A DNA stretch of 64,000 bases, from contig NZ_JAUKWQ010000004.1 of the NCBI RefSeq assembly GCF_030504645.1, positions 124,001 through 188,000 of the forward strand. Direction: 5' to 3'. Below are positions 43,573 through 52,359 of the stretch, in pieces. Position 1 is the stretch's first letter. Every line of letters starts with the position of its first letter. The translations under genes and the position numbers were made by a program. The notes beneath the pieces were generated by a model, which was not told the DNA's origin, made no database searches, and was given only the letters and a program-made list of their open reading frames with translations. This DNA is from Rhizobium oryzicola. GTDB lineage: Bacteria; Pseudomonadota; Alphaproteobacteria; Rhizobiales; Rhizobiaceae.

Positions 43573-44868
43573 ATGGCTCCCGCGATTACACCGGTTCAGA
43601 CCTCGCCCGATTTTCCGAAGGAGACGACCGTCGTCGTCATCGGCGCGGGGATCGTCGGCCTCACGGCGGCACTGACGCTGGCGGAGCGCGGCATTCCGGT
43701 CGTCGTGCTCGAAAAGGGCAGAGTGGCTGGCGAACAGTCGTCGCGCAATCTCGGCTGGTGCCGCAAGATGGGCCGCTCGGCGCCCGACGTGCCGATGGCG
43801 GTCGCCGCCGACCAACTCTGGGCGGAGATGCCGCAGCGTGTCGGCGTCGATGTCGGCTATCGCCAGGCCGGCATCATGTATCTCGCTCGCACCGAGGCGG
43901 AGATGGAGATGCATCGCGGCTGGATGAAATCGGTGAGTGACCTGACGCTGGATTCGAAACTGCTCAGCGCCAGCGAAATCGACGGGCTGGTTCCCGGTGG
44001 CAAGGGTCAATGGGCCGGTGGCATCTTCACCGCCTCCGACGGCCGCGCCGAACCGACGCTGGCGCCGAGCGCAATCGCCAATGCAGCCGCGCGTCTCGGC
44101 GTGAAGATCGTCGAGAACTGCGCCGTCCGCACGCTGTCGCGCACGGGCGGGAAGGTAACCGGCGTCGTCACCGAGCGCGGCGAAATCCGCTGCGATCAGG
44201 TCCTGCTCGCTGCCGGCCTCTGGTCGCGCAAATTCCTCGCCAATCTTGGTATCTCCTTGCCGACGCTGCCGCTCGTCTCCTCCGTCATGCGCACCGCCCC
44301 GATGGACGGTCCGACCGACATTGCGGTCGGCGGCCCCGACTTCTCCTTCCGCAAGCGAAGCGACGGCGGCTATACCGTGACGCAGCGCGGCGCCCTTGGC
44401 GCACCTCTCATGCTTGACCATCTACTGATTGGCTTGCGCTACCTGCACATGTTGCGCCATCAGCGGAGCCTGCTGCGCATCAACCTCGGCAAGGATTTCC
44501 TCAACGATATCAGGCTGCCGCGCCGCTGGGGCCCGAAGAGTGTGTCCCCGTTCGAGCGCATCCGCACGATGGACCCGCAGGCGGACGAAAGTATCAATGC
44601 CGAAGCGATCCGCAATCTTGTCGCAGCCTGGCCGGTCTTCAAGAATATGGTGGTTCAGGACGTCTGGGCCGGGATGATGGATATCACGCCGGACTCACTG
44701 CCCGCCATTGAGCGTATCGACAGCATTCCGGGCTTCACCATCGCTACCGGCTTTTCCGGCCACGGTTTCGGCACCGGTCCGGCGGCCGGCCAACTCGCCG
44801 CCGATCTTGTTACCAATGCCCCGCCGATCCTTGATCCGGCGCCCTACAAGCTGAAACGCTTCGGCTGA
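43573..44868 (+). CDS. FAD-dependent amine/amino acid oxidase (DAO fold)
   Basis: This 431-residue flavoprotein binds FAD through V-I-G-A-G-I-V-G-L near residue 22, continues with the E-Q-S-S-R-N-L-G-W motif near 55, and ends with the conserved G-F-S-G-H-G-F-G-T-G-P region near 397. It should oxidise an amine or N-substituted amino acid, giving an imine that RidA or water resolves to an aldehyde or keto acid. The operon order of permease, cyclodeaminase-like, RidA and oxidase suggests arylalkyl amine use. It is the last gene. Confidence 0.83.
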   Translation: MAPAITPVQTSPDFPKETTVVVIGAGIVGLTAALTLAERGIPVVVLEKGRVAGEQSSRNLGWCRKMGRSAPDVPMAVAADQLWAEMPQRVGVDVGYRQAGIMYLARTEAEMEMHRGWMKSVSDLTLDSKLLSASEIDGLVPGGKGQWAGGIFTASDGRAEPTLAPSAIANAAARLGVKIVENCAVRTLSRTGGKVTGVVTERGEIRCDQVLLAAGLWSRKFLANLGISLPTLPLVSSVMRTAPMDGPTDIAVGGPDFSFRKRSDGGYTVTQRGALGAPLMLDHLLIGLRYLHMLRHQRSLLRINLGKDFLNDIRLPRRWGPKSVSPFERIRTMDPQADESINAEAIRNLVAAWPVFKNMVVQDVWAGMMDITPDSLPAIERIDSIPGFTIATGFSGHGFGTGPAAGQLAADLVTNAPPILDPAPYKLKRFG

Positions 44869-44907
44869 CGCTGGATCCGCGCACTCACATGAAACAGCCT
44901 GCTATCT

Positions 44908-44922
44908 ATACCGCAAAGGTAT
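44908..44922. promoter_or_regulatory. CatM/BenM-type site ATAC-N7-GTAT ahead of the amidase
   Basis: ATAC, seven bases (CGCAAAG), then GTAT: the motif established for BenM and CatM binding in Acinetobacter. It lies about 240 bp upstream of the amidase ATG, with a CatM/BenM-like LysR gene just after the amidase. Confidence 0.55.
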
Positions 44923-45163
44923 GCTTTTACACGGAAAATGTCTTAGACTCACCCGTTTAAATCCTATGAAGTCCATGACGCGCTGATCGCGGGAGTGGCC
45001 GCCAAATTTCCCGCCGGTGAATTCCACCCAACCATGGGAATGTTCGCCGATTTACACGCAAAAAATCGAGAGCCCGTATCTCCAAACCGGTGTCTGAGGC
45101 TGAAAGCAGCTGATGGCATGCAGGAGATACGCTCCAATATCGAATAACTCCGGAGGTAATGGC

Positions 45164-46633
45164 ATGTATAAAGACAACATTGTTCCAGCAAACGAAGCGA
45201 CGCACGTGGCAAAAGCAGACAGAACGTCTAATGCTGGAGATCTATGGAGCTGGAGCGCTGAGGATCTGGCCGCAGCCATCAAGCGCAAAGATATCACCAG
45301 CCGCGAAGCGACGCTGAGCGCCTTGGAGCGTATCTCGGATGTCAACCCAAAGATCAATGCGGTTGCGGAAGTGCTCGCAGAAGAAGCCCTGAGGGCGGCT
45401 GATGCGGCAGATGCAGCGGTGCAGCGAGGAGAACATCTCGCCATCCTCCATGGCGTGCCGGTAACGACGAAAATCAATGTTGATCTGGCCGGGCACGCAA
45501 CGACGAATGGTGTCCTCGCCTTCAAGGATAAGCTGGCCGCGACCGACAGTCCGCCGGTTAAGAACTTCCGTCGTTCTGGCGCTGTGATCATTGGCCGAAC
45601 AAATACCCCGAGCTTCTCATTCCGCTGGTTCACCGAGAATGACCTCCACGGCCGTACCTATAACCCTTGGGATAAGGCGCACACGCCGGGCGGATCAAGC
45701 GGCGGTGCAGCCTCCGCGGTAGCTTCAGGCATTGGCGCTTTGGCGCATGGCAACGACATTGCCGGATCGGTGCGGTACCCCGCCTATGCGTGTGGCGTTC
45801 TGGGCCTTCGACCAACTTTTGGACGCATTCCGAGCATTGCCGAATATGGGCGTGGTGTGACAGCGGCGATCATGGCCGTCGAGGGCGTTTTGGGCCGCTC
45901 AATCAAGGATGTCTCAATCGGATTGGAAGCTATGGTCTTTCCGGATGCAAGGGATCCTTGGTACGTACCGGCGCCCCTCTCTTTCGCAGGCGCTGACGCA
46001 CCTTGCAAAGTTGCCTTGTTTTCCGGCAATGCCACATACAAGCCCGACGCTTCGGTGGCTGCCGCACTCAAAAATGCCGCAGAGGCACTGACCGCAGCGG
46101 GATATGTTGTCGAGGAAATCGAACTTCCCGATTTTGCGGAAGGCCAGGATCTCTGGTCGCAGTTGGTGATCAACGAATGGCGCGACACCCTCGGCGCGGC
46201 AGCCATGCAGCTGGGCGATGACCGCATCAAAAGAAAATTCCAGGACTGGTCCGATCTTGTTCCGCGTATCTCAGTCACCGAATTCTCCGCCGCCATGTGC
46301 GTCCGTGAACGCATTGCAATTGCGTGGCAACATCTTCTGGAAACGCATCCTGTCATTCTGATGCCGAATTCCTGGGAGCTGCCAATGATGCTGGATCGCG
46401 ATCAGGGCGGCCTGGATGCGATCCGCGAGATCCTTCATATCCAGTCCCCCATGCTTTTGCCTGCGCTATTGGGTTTGCCCGGATTGTCCGTACCCACTGG
46501 CCTTTCCAATGGCGTGCCCGCTGGTGTACAAATCGTGGCAGGTCGTTTTCGGGAAGATCAATGCCTTGCAGCAGGACGCGTCATTGAGGCTGCCCACCCG
46601 ATGCAGACACCGATCGATCCCCGCGGATTTTAG
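45164..46633 (+). CDS. Amidase-signature hydrolase, candidate arylamidase feeding benzoate
   Basis: This 489-residue amidase has Lys in V-T-T-K-I near residue 107, loop P-G-G-S-S-G-G-A near 180 and G-N-D-I-A-G-S-V-R near 203, giving an intact Ser-Ser-Lys triad. ATG 45164 follows GGAGG. It precedes the CatM/BenM-like LysR gene, and its promoter region has that family's site, as does catB. A reasonable inference is that it releases benzoate or a related acid from an amide such as benzamide. The substrate is untested. Confidence 0.85.
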   Translation: MYKDNIVPANEATHVAKADRTSNAGDLWSWSAEDLAAAIKRKDITSREATLSALERISDVNPKINAVAEVLAEEALRAADAADAAVQRGEHLAILHGVPVTTKINVDLAGHATTNGVLAFKDKLAATDSPPVKNFRRSGAVIIGRTNTPSFSFRWFTENDLHGRTYNPWDKAHTPGGSSGGAASAVASGIGALAHGNDIAGSVRYPAYACGVLGLRPTFGRIPSIAEYGRGVTAAIMAVEGVLGRSIKDVSIGLEAMVFPDARDPWYVPAPLSFAGADAPCKVALFSGNATYKPDASVAAALKNAAEALTAAGYVVEEIELPDFAEGQDLWSQLVINEWRDTLGAAAMQLGDDRIKRKFQDWSDLVPRISVTEFSAAMCVRERIAIAWQHLLETHPVILMPNSWELPMMLDRDQGGLDAIREILHIQSPMLLPALLGLPGLSVPTGLSNGVPAGVQIVAGRFREDQCLAAGRVIEAAHPMQTPIDPRGF

Positions 46634-46803
46634 GAGGACCGTTCTCCAGCGGCCATTTTGATCTAGGCTTGATGCATGGGAATGGCCAAATTAGCCTGCT
46701 GTTCCCATGCCATTGCATTGACAGTTTCGTGTGAAGACATGCTGTTGTTACAGGCACTTTTCGTCCAATATCTTTACATCTTCACGAATAAAGAAATGGC
46801 AAT

Positions 46804-47742
46804 ATGGAAGTCCGCCACCTTCGATATTTTGTAGCCGTAGCAACAGAGCGCAACTTCTCGCGAGCAGCGGAAATCCTGCACATTGCTCAGCCGCCGTTAA
46901 GCCGTCAGATCCAGCAACTTGAGGAAGAACTCGGCGTTGTCCTGATAGATCGTACCATGAGGCCACTTGCGCTGACACAGGCCGGACGCTTCTTCTTGGA
47001 TCAGGCATCTCAGATTCTTCGGCGCCTGGATCATGTCCGCGATCAAACTCAAAGAATCGGAAAAAGCCAGCGCGAGCGTTTCGTCATCGGCTGTGTCGGA
47101 TCAACGCTTTATGGAGGCATTCCAGACCTTGTGAGACGAATGCGGCAGCATTGGCCTGACCTGGATATAGAAATCCGTGAAATGATGTCGACGGAGCAGA
47201 TTGCCGCCCTGAAAGAGCGTCATATCGACCTCGGTTTCGGCCGTGTGCGTTTCAACGACAAGGAAGTGGAGCGCCTAACGCTCAGAGAGGAACGTCTCTT
47301 CGTTGCTTTACCGCTTGGACACGCCAAGTCACTCGACAAAGAACCAATTGCCCTTCGCGATCTGGAGGGAGAGACGCTGATCGTCTATCCGGGAATGCCC
47401 CGGCCAAGTTTTGCGGACGAAGTTCTCAATCTATTCGAAGAAAACCGCGTAAACCTGCTGCGCGTGGAGGAGGTTCGGGAAATACAAACCGCATTGGGCA
47501 TGGTTGCGGCTGGAACAGGAGTGTGCGTCATCCCCGCAGCGTCCCAACGCCAGCGCCCGGACGATGTCTTCTATCGCATGATTTCCGATGAAAAAGCCAC
47601 ATCGCCTATCATCATGAGCTATCGACGCAACGACCCTCAAAACAGGATCGACGCGATTAAGCAGATTATTCGGGAGATGTACGCCGATAACCCGCCTTGG
47701 CTTCAAATCTCCAACGTGTATCTGGGTAAAACAGATAAGTAG
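46804..47742 (+). CDS. CatM/BenM-like LysR regulator
   Basis: This 312-residue LysR protein closely resembles CatM and BenM along its length: start M-E-V-R-H-L-R-Y-F-V-A-V, helix-turn-helix A-Q-P-P-L-S-R-Q-I-Q near residues 29-38, an R-P-L-A segment, L-G-F-G-R near 143, and a V-R-E-I-Q-T-A-L-G-M-V-A-A-G stretch near 224. CatM and BenM respond to cis,cis-muconate and benzoate and activate cat and ben genes. It is convergent with the catD end of the catabolic operon. Confidence 0.85.
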   Translation: MEVRHLRYFVAVATERNFSRAAEILHIAQPPLSRQIQQLEEELGVVLIDRTMRPLALTQAGRFFLDQASQILRRLDHVRDQTQRIGKSQRERFVIGCVGSTLYGGIPDLVRRMRQHWPDLDIEIREMMSTEQIAALKERHIDLGFGRVRFNDKEVERLTLREERLFVALPLGHAKSLDKEPIALRDLEGETLIVYPGMPRPSFADEVLNLFEENRVNLLRVEEVREIQTALGMVAAGTGVCVIPAASQRQRPDDVFYRMISDEKATSPIIMSYRRNDPQNRIDAIKQIIREMYADNPPWLQISNVYLGKTDK

Positions 47743-47822
47743 TGATCTTTACAATTCTGCGGCAGACCTGTGCTTTGGACCTTTGGGGGCGAAAGTACAC
47801 GCCTCAGCGCCACAGTTTCCTG

Positions 47823-48602
47823 TCACGCAAGGAAGCGGATAATCTGCTCGTTGAATGCTTGCGCGGCTTCGATGTTGACGATGTGACGTCCAGCGAGACT
47901 GACATGACGGCCATCTGCAACATTTGCGGCGATGGCTTCCAGTTCAGTTGGAGGGCAAACAGGGTCGTTCGAGCCGGAGATCGTCAGCACTGGGCGCGAG
48001 ATTGCGGAGAGGCTTTGCTGGAAGTCGGCCCCTGCAAGCGCCGCGCAACAGCCGATGTAACCGTCCACCGATGTTTTTTGAAACGTTGCCAGACAGGCCT
48101 GAACAGCATCCGCCGCTTGCTGTGCAAAGTCTGGTGTGAACCAGCGTTCCAAGGTCCCCTGGAGCAAAGGGGAAAGCCCATTGGCAGACACGGCTTTCAT
48201 GCGCTCCGTCCACGATTGCGCAGTACCGATCCGGGCCGCAGTTGCGCAGAGGACGAAGCTGTCAAAGCGCGATGATGCATTCAGGGCCAACCATTGTCCG
48301 AGAAGTCCTCCGATGGACAGACCGCAAAAATGCGCCCGTTCTATCCCCAGATGGTCCAAAAGACGCAGGAGGTCTTCACCGAGATCGGCCATGGAAAACG
48401 GTGGCGGCGGCGACGTCGACAGGCCGTGGCCGCGTCGATCGTAGCGAAGGATGCGAAAATTCTCATCGAGCCCATCAACCTGATCGTCCCACATATGTAG
48501 ATCGGTTCCAAGAGAATTGCAGAAAACCAACCAGGGTTTCGTTGGATCACGCCCGTCAATGCGGTAATGCAGACGATGACGCGCCAATTCAAGATAGGGC
48601 AT
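47823..48602 (-). CDS. catD: 3-oxoadipate enol-lactonase
   Basis: This 259-residue alpha/beta hydrolase converts 3-oxoadipate enol-lactone to 3-oxoadipate. The nucleophile elbow G-L-S-I-G-G has Ser near residue 97; Asp lies in the G-S-N-D-P-V segment near 211 and His in L-A-G-R-H-I near 238. It could also be called pcaD. It is the last gene of the cat-ben operon. The next steps, CoA transfer and thiolysis, are not encoded in the window. Confidence 0.87.
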   Translation of the reverse strand: MPYLELARHRLHYRIDGRDPTKPWLVFCNSLGTDLHMWDDQVDGLDENFRILRYDRRGHGLSTSPPPPFSMADLGEDLLRLLDHLGIERAHFCGLSIGGLLGQWLALNASSRFDSFVLCATAARIGTAQSWTERMKAVSANGLSPLLQGTLERWFTPDFAQQAADAVQACLATFQKTSVDGYIGCCAALAGADFQQSLSAISRPVLTISGSNDPVCPPTELEAIAANVADGRHVSLAGRHIVNIEAAQAFNEQIIRFLA

Positions 48603-48657
48603 TGAGAAAGCTCCTTGGAGAATGGGAGACCCGCGAGCGGGCCTCCCGAACCAGTGG

Positions 48658-49986
48658 TCAGGCGAGCGCGAATTCGCGGCTGGCCTTGCGCATGCTCAGC
48701 GCGGCATAGGCGAGCATGGCAAGCGTGGCGATGATGGCCGGCACGGCAAACAACAGAAAGTTTTGCTGCAGGGAAAGTTCCTGCGCCAGTAGATAGCCGC
48801 CGAAGGTAGGTCCGACAATGGCGCCGATGCGTCCCACTCCAGATGCCCAGCCAAGCCCGGTCGAGCGGATGGAAAGGCTATAAAGCTGGGCCACACTGGC
48901 ATAGAGCAGGATCTGCGTGCCAATGGTGGCTGCACCCGCGACAAAAACGCTCAAGAACAGCAGCGGCGCCGGCAGGCCAGTTCCAATCAGAGCAATCGAA
49001 ATGGCAGCAGCGGCGAAAAAGCCGACCACGACTTTGGGTAGGCCGAAGCGGTCACCCAGCCAGCCGCCGGCAATCGCGCCCACCATCCCGCCAAAATTGA
49101 GCGAGAACAGGCTGAGAAGAGCCGCTTTCTCCGCGTAGCCTGCTTCTTGAAGCACCTTGGGGAGCCAGGACGACAAGAGGTAGACTAACAACAAGCAGCA
49201 GAAGAAGGAGACCCACAGCATGGCCGTGCGCGTGCCGCGATCTTGCCGGAAGAGTTCGGCCACAGATGCCGACGCACCCTTTGTTTCGTTGAAGACGAGC
49301 TGATCACCTTCCGCCAAGCGCTGTGCCGGATAGAGTCTGGCGTAGACGGCACGGGCTTCTGCCTGACGGTTCTGGCGAACCAGGAAGCCGAGAGATTCCG
49401 GGAGATGCCAGAGAATGAGCGGCAGCATGGCCAGCGGCAGTGCCGCGACGAAGAACATCCACTGCCAACCGAACGCCGGAATAATGGCAATGCCAAGGCC
49501 TGCCGCGACCATACCACCGACGGAATAGCCGGAAAACATCAGAGCAACCATGGTGCTGCGCAGGCGCTTTGGCGCATATTCGTTCATCAAGGCAACAGCG
49601 TTCGGCATCAAACCGCCACAACCGAGCCCCGCCAAAAAGCGAAGCACCTCGAATTGCAGGGGCGACTGGGCAAAACCAGTAGCAATTGTTGCCGACGTAA
49701 AGAGTATAAAGCTGATGGCTATCCCCTTTTTACGGCCAATCCTGTCAGCCAGCGTGCCGAAGACAAGGGCCCCGAACATCATGCCAAACAATGCCCAGGC
49801 TTGAAGCGCTCCCGCCTGTGGCTTGGTTAGTCCCCATTCGGCAATCAGCTTCGGCAGCACGGTCCCAGCTACGAAGACATCGTAGCCATCAACGATGAGC
49901 AGCAGCCCGCAAAGAGCAACGATTACCCACTGAAAGCGCCCGAAGCGCCCCTCGTTTATGGCTTCATTTATATCGATAGTGCGCAT
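48658..49986 (-). CDS. benK: MFS aromatic acid transporter (BenK/PcaK type)
   Basis: This 442-residue transporter of the aromatic acid:H+ symporter family has about twelve membrane helices. The D-G-Y-D-V-F near residue 33 holds the membrane Asp typical of this family, and the loop motif G-T-L-A-D-R-I-G-R-K lies near 80. GGGAGGAG precedes ATG 49986. Its position after benD matches BenK and suggests benzoate uptake, though PcaK-like substrates cannot be excluded. Confidence 0.85.
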   Translation of the reverse strand: MRTIDINEAINEGRFGRFQWVIVALCGLLLIVDGYDVFVAGTVLPKLIAEWGLTKPQAGALQAWALFGMMFGALVFGTLADRIGRKKGIAISFILFTSATIATGFAQSPLQFEVLRFLAGLGCGGLMPNAVALMNEYAPKRLRSTMVALMFSGYSVGGMVAAGLGIAIIPAFGWQWMFFVAALPLAMLPLILWHLPESLGFLVRQNRQAEARAVYARLYPAQRLAEGDQLVFNETKGASASVAELFRQDRGTRTAMLWVSFFCCLLLVYLLSSWLPKVLQEAGYAEKAALLSLFSLNFGGMVGAIAGGWLGDRFGLPKVVVGFFAAAAISIALIGTGLPAPLLFLSVFVAGAATIGTQILLYASVAQLYSLSIRSTGLGWASGVGRIGAIVGPTFGGYLLAQELSLQQNFLLFAVPAIIATLAMLAYAALSMRKASREFALA

Positions 49987-50024
49987 GGTCACTCCTCCCA
50001 AGTGGTCTGCGTTGATAGATCAGT

Positions 50025-50813
50025 TCAGCCCAAATCGCCTCCCGCGACCGGCAGCACAGACCCGGTGATGTAGGATGCCTCGTCTGAGGCCAAAAACAGG
50101 ATCGGCGCCACCTGCTCCGGAAGCGTGCCGTAACGTTTCATGAAGCTCGACTGCTTCACTTGCGAGACGACATCGCGCATCCAGCCCTGTTCCTCGGTTG
50201 TATCGCCCTCCGCATTGCGGGGAATACGCCTCGGCGGTGCCTCCGTGCCGCCGGGAGCGGTTGCAACCACGCGAATATTGCGCTCGGCAACTTCCATGGC
50301 GAGCGATTGGGTAAGGGCGTTGATACCGCCCTTGGCGGCCGAATACGGCACCCTGTGGATGCCGCGTGTGGCATTCGAGGACACGTTAACGATGGTTCCC
50401 GCCCCGCGCGCGAAGAGGTGCGGCAAAACCGCGTGACAGCAATAGAGCGTCGGCATGAGCGATCGACGGATTTCGGCATCGATCTGCCCGGGTTGAAACG
50501 CGCCGTAGGGGCGCATACGGATAGCACCGCCCACATTGTTGATCAGGATATCGATGCCGCCGAAACACTGCGCGGCATGCTGCATCGCAGCCTCCGCACC
50601 CTCATAGGTCTCAAGGTCTCCAACAAAGGCGGACGCTCTATCGGATTCAAGTCCGCGTACGACCTCTGGGAGAAAATCCGCGCGGTCCACCAGCAGCACG
50701 CGCCCTCCTTCGGCAATCGCCCGCGACGCCACAGCAAAACCTATGCCCTGTGCTGCACCGGTCACGACCAAAACCTTGTCAGCGAACCGACCTTGGAATA
50801 CGGGCGCGCTCAT
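50025..50813 (-). CDS. benD: Benzoate cis-diol dehydrogenase (SDR)
   Basis: This 262-residue SDR has T-G-A-A-Q-G-I-G near residues 18-25, N-N-V-G near 92 and the catalytic Y-S-A-A-K near 156. It overlaps benC (4 bp) and should oxidise and decarboxylate the benzoate cis-diol to catechol with NAD. The assignment rests on its family and on the benABCD order. Confidence 0.86.
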   Translation of the reverse strand: MSAPVFQGRFADKVLVVTGAAQGIGFAVASRAIAEGGRVLLVDRADFLPEVVRGLESDRASAFVGDLETYEGAEAAMQHAAQCFGGIDILINNVGGAIRMRPYGAFQPGQIDAEIRRSLMPTLYCCHAVLPHLFARGAGTIVNVSSNATRGIHRVPYSAAKGGINALTQSLAMEVAERNIRVVATAPGGTEAPPRRIPRNAEGDTTEEQGWMRDVVSQVKQSSFMKRYGTLPEQVAPILFLASDEASYITGSVLPVAGGDLG

Positions 50814-51832
50814 GCGCTTTCCTTCAGAGGCAGATTGGGGGTGAATTTTTCATAGTGGAAGCTATGGGGCTTGATGCCTTTTTCCGAAAGCCATGCCCGC
50901 ACGGCGTCCACCATCGGCGGCGGACCGCAGAGATAGATATCGACGTCGCCACCGTGGAGCAGCCCTTCCGGCATGTGTTCTGTCACCCAGCCAGTGCGCG
51001 GATGCGATGACATTTTGTCTGCCACGACAGTCGTGAAGCTGAAGGCGGGAAGGCGCGCCGCATAAGCCTCAAGAACGTCGACCAGCACGAGATCCTGATC
51101 GCGTGTCACGCCGTAGATGAGATGGACTGGCTGATGCAGCTCTTGTACAGCCAGAACCTCCAGCATGGACAGGAAAGGGGCGAGGCCTGTACCGCCCGCC
51201 AGGAAGAGAAGCGGGCGCTCCGTCTCGCGCAGATAGAAGCTTCCCATTGGCCCGGCGAACGTCAGCTGATCGCCCGGCTTGGCATGGCCAAGCCAGCTGC
51301 TCATCAAGCCGCCAGGCTGCTTTTTGATCAGGAAGCCGAGCCGATTGTGTCCAGGCGCCGTGGTAAACGAATAGGAGCGGGTCGCGCCGCTGCCAGGTAC
51401 ATCGATATTGACATATTGCCCGGGCAGGAATTGCGGCCCGGCCTCCACGTCCAGTTCCAACACAATGGCCGCATCATTGTGCGGTACCACCGCCGCGACC
51501 GTGGCCGCCAACTTCTGCTGGCCGGTCTTGCAGACCGAAGAGCGGGTCGGGACCGAGACGATGCCATCACTGGTGGGCCGCATCTGGCAGGTCAAGACAA
51601 GCCGCTCGGCAGCCTCATCAGCCGTCAGGGCATCGTCGATATAGTCGTTACCCAGATCGTAGCTTCCTGCCTCGGAACGGCATTTACAGGTGCCGCAAAC
51701 GCCGTCAGAACAGTCCATGGGAAGGTTGATCTGGCTGCGATAGGCCGCATCCAGCAGCTTTTCTCCTGCCCGGCATTCCACGAAACGGGTGACGCCGTCT
51801 TCGAAGTTCAGTGCGATCCGATAGCTAGCCAT
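50810..51832 (-). CDS. benC: Benzoate dioxygenase reductase
   Basis: This 340-residue reductase has an N-terminal plant-type [2Fe-2S] domain (C-S-D-G-V-C-G-T-C-K-C near residues 41-51 and Cys near 81), then an FAD domain (R-S-Y-S-F-T near 150) and an NAD domain (G-G-T-G-L-A-P-F near 210). That order is diagnostic of BenC/XylZ/AntC. It supplies electrons to BenAB. ATG 51832 is chosen from the usual N terminus. Confidence 0.9.
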   Translation of the reverse strand: MASYRIALNFEDGVTRFVECRAGEKLLDAAYRSQINLPMDCSDGVCGTCKCRSEAGSYDLGNDYIDDALTADEAAERLVLTCQMRPTSDGIVSVPTRSSVCKTGQQKLAATVAAVVPHNDAAIVLELDVEAGPQFLPGQYVNIDVPGSGATRSYSFTTAPGHNRLGFLIKKQPGGLMSSWLGHAKPGDQLTFAGPMGSFYLRETERPLLFLAGGTGLAPFLSMLEVLAVQELHQPVHLIYGVTRDQDLVLVDVLEAYAARLPAFSFTTVVADKMSSHPRTGWVTEHMPEGLLHGGDVDIYLCGPPPMVDAVRAWLSEKGIKPHSFHYEKFTPNLPLKESA

Positions 51833-51870
51833 TGTGTCTCTTCCTCCCTTACGCAAGACATCCGCCGTCT

Positions 51871-52359
51871 TCAGATGTGGTAGATGTCAATCACTTGGCG
51901 GATGTAGTCGTTCTTCAGCACCACCTTCTTCGCCGAGATCAGAAAACCCTCCCCGTTACGGCGCAGAGTCAGAGACACGGTGCCGAAGAAGTGGTCGGTG
52001 ATCTTGTATCGATGGTTGAGCGTATGAAAATTGTAACGCAGGTCGATCTCTGTCTCGCGCTCGTCCAAAATCTCGATATTCGCGATCATGTGGCTCGTAC
52101 GCGGCTCCGGGGTCGAAGCCCCCGAACGCTCTGTCTTTATGCGGAATATCCGATCTTCCAGCCCGCTGCGATCTCCATAATAAATCAGAGAGATCTCACT
52201 CTGTGGATCCTCCGTCAGCTGGTCGTCATCGTCCCAGGCAGGCATCCAGTAGCTGGCGTCTTCCGCATAGCAGGTTAGCCAAGCATCCCAATTGCGGTCA
52301 TCGAGAAAACGCGCCTCGCGGTAAAGGAAGGCGCACACTCGGTCATAAATGGCACTCAT
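51871..52359 (-). CDS. benB: Benzoate dioxygenase beta subunit
   Basis: This 162-residue protein has the beta-subunit fold with [12 protein letters not shown] near residue 11, W-D-A-W-L-T-C-Y near 24 and S-Y-W-M-P near 35, as in BenB. Its ATG overlaps the benA stop. It supports the alpha subunit and has no cofactor ligand of its own. Confidence 0.9.
   Translation of the reverse strand: MSAIYDRVCAFLYREARFLDDRNWDAWLTCYAEDASYWMPAWDDDDQLTEDPQSEISLIYYGDRSGLEDRIFRIKTERSGASTPEPRTSHMIANIEILDERETEIDLRYNFHTLNHRYKITDHFFGTVSLTLRRNGEGFLISAKKVVLKNDYIRQVIDIYHI

Noticed and set aside
44869..45163. Possible terminator from the ATACC...GGTAT inverted repeat
   Set aside because: The arms are too short for a terminator, and the spacing fits the LysR-type ATAC-N7-GTAT site better.
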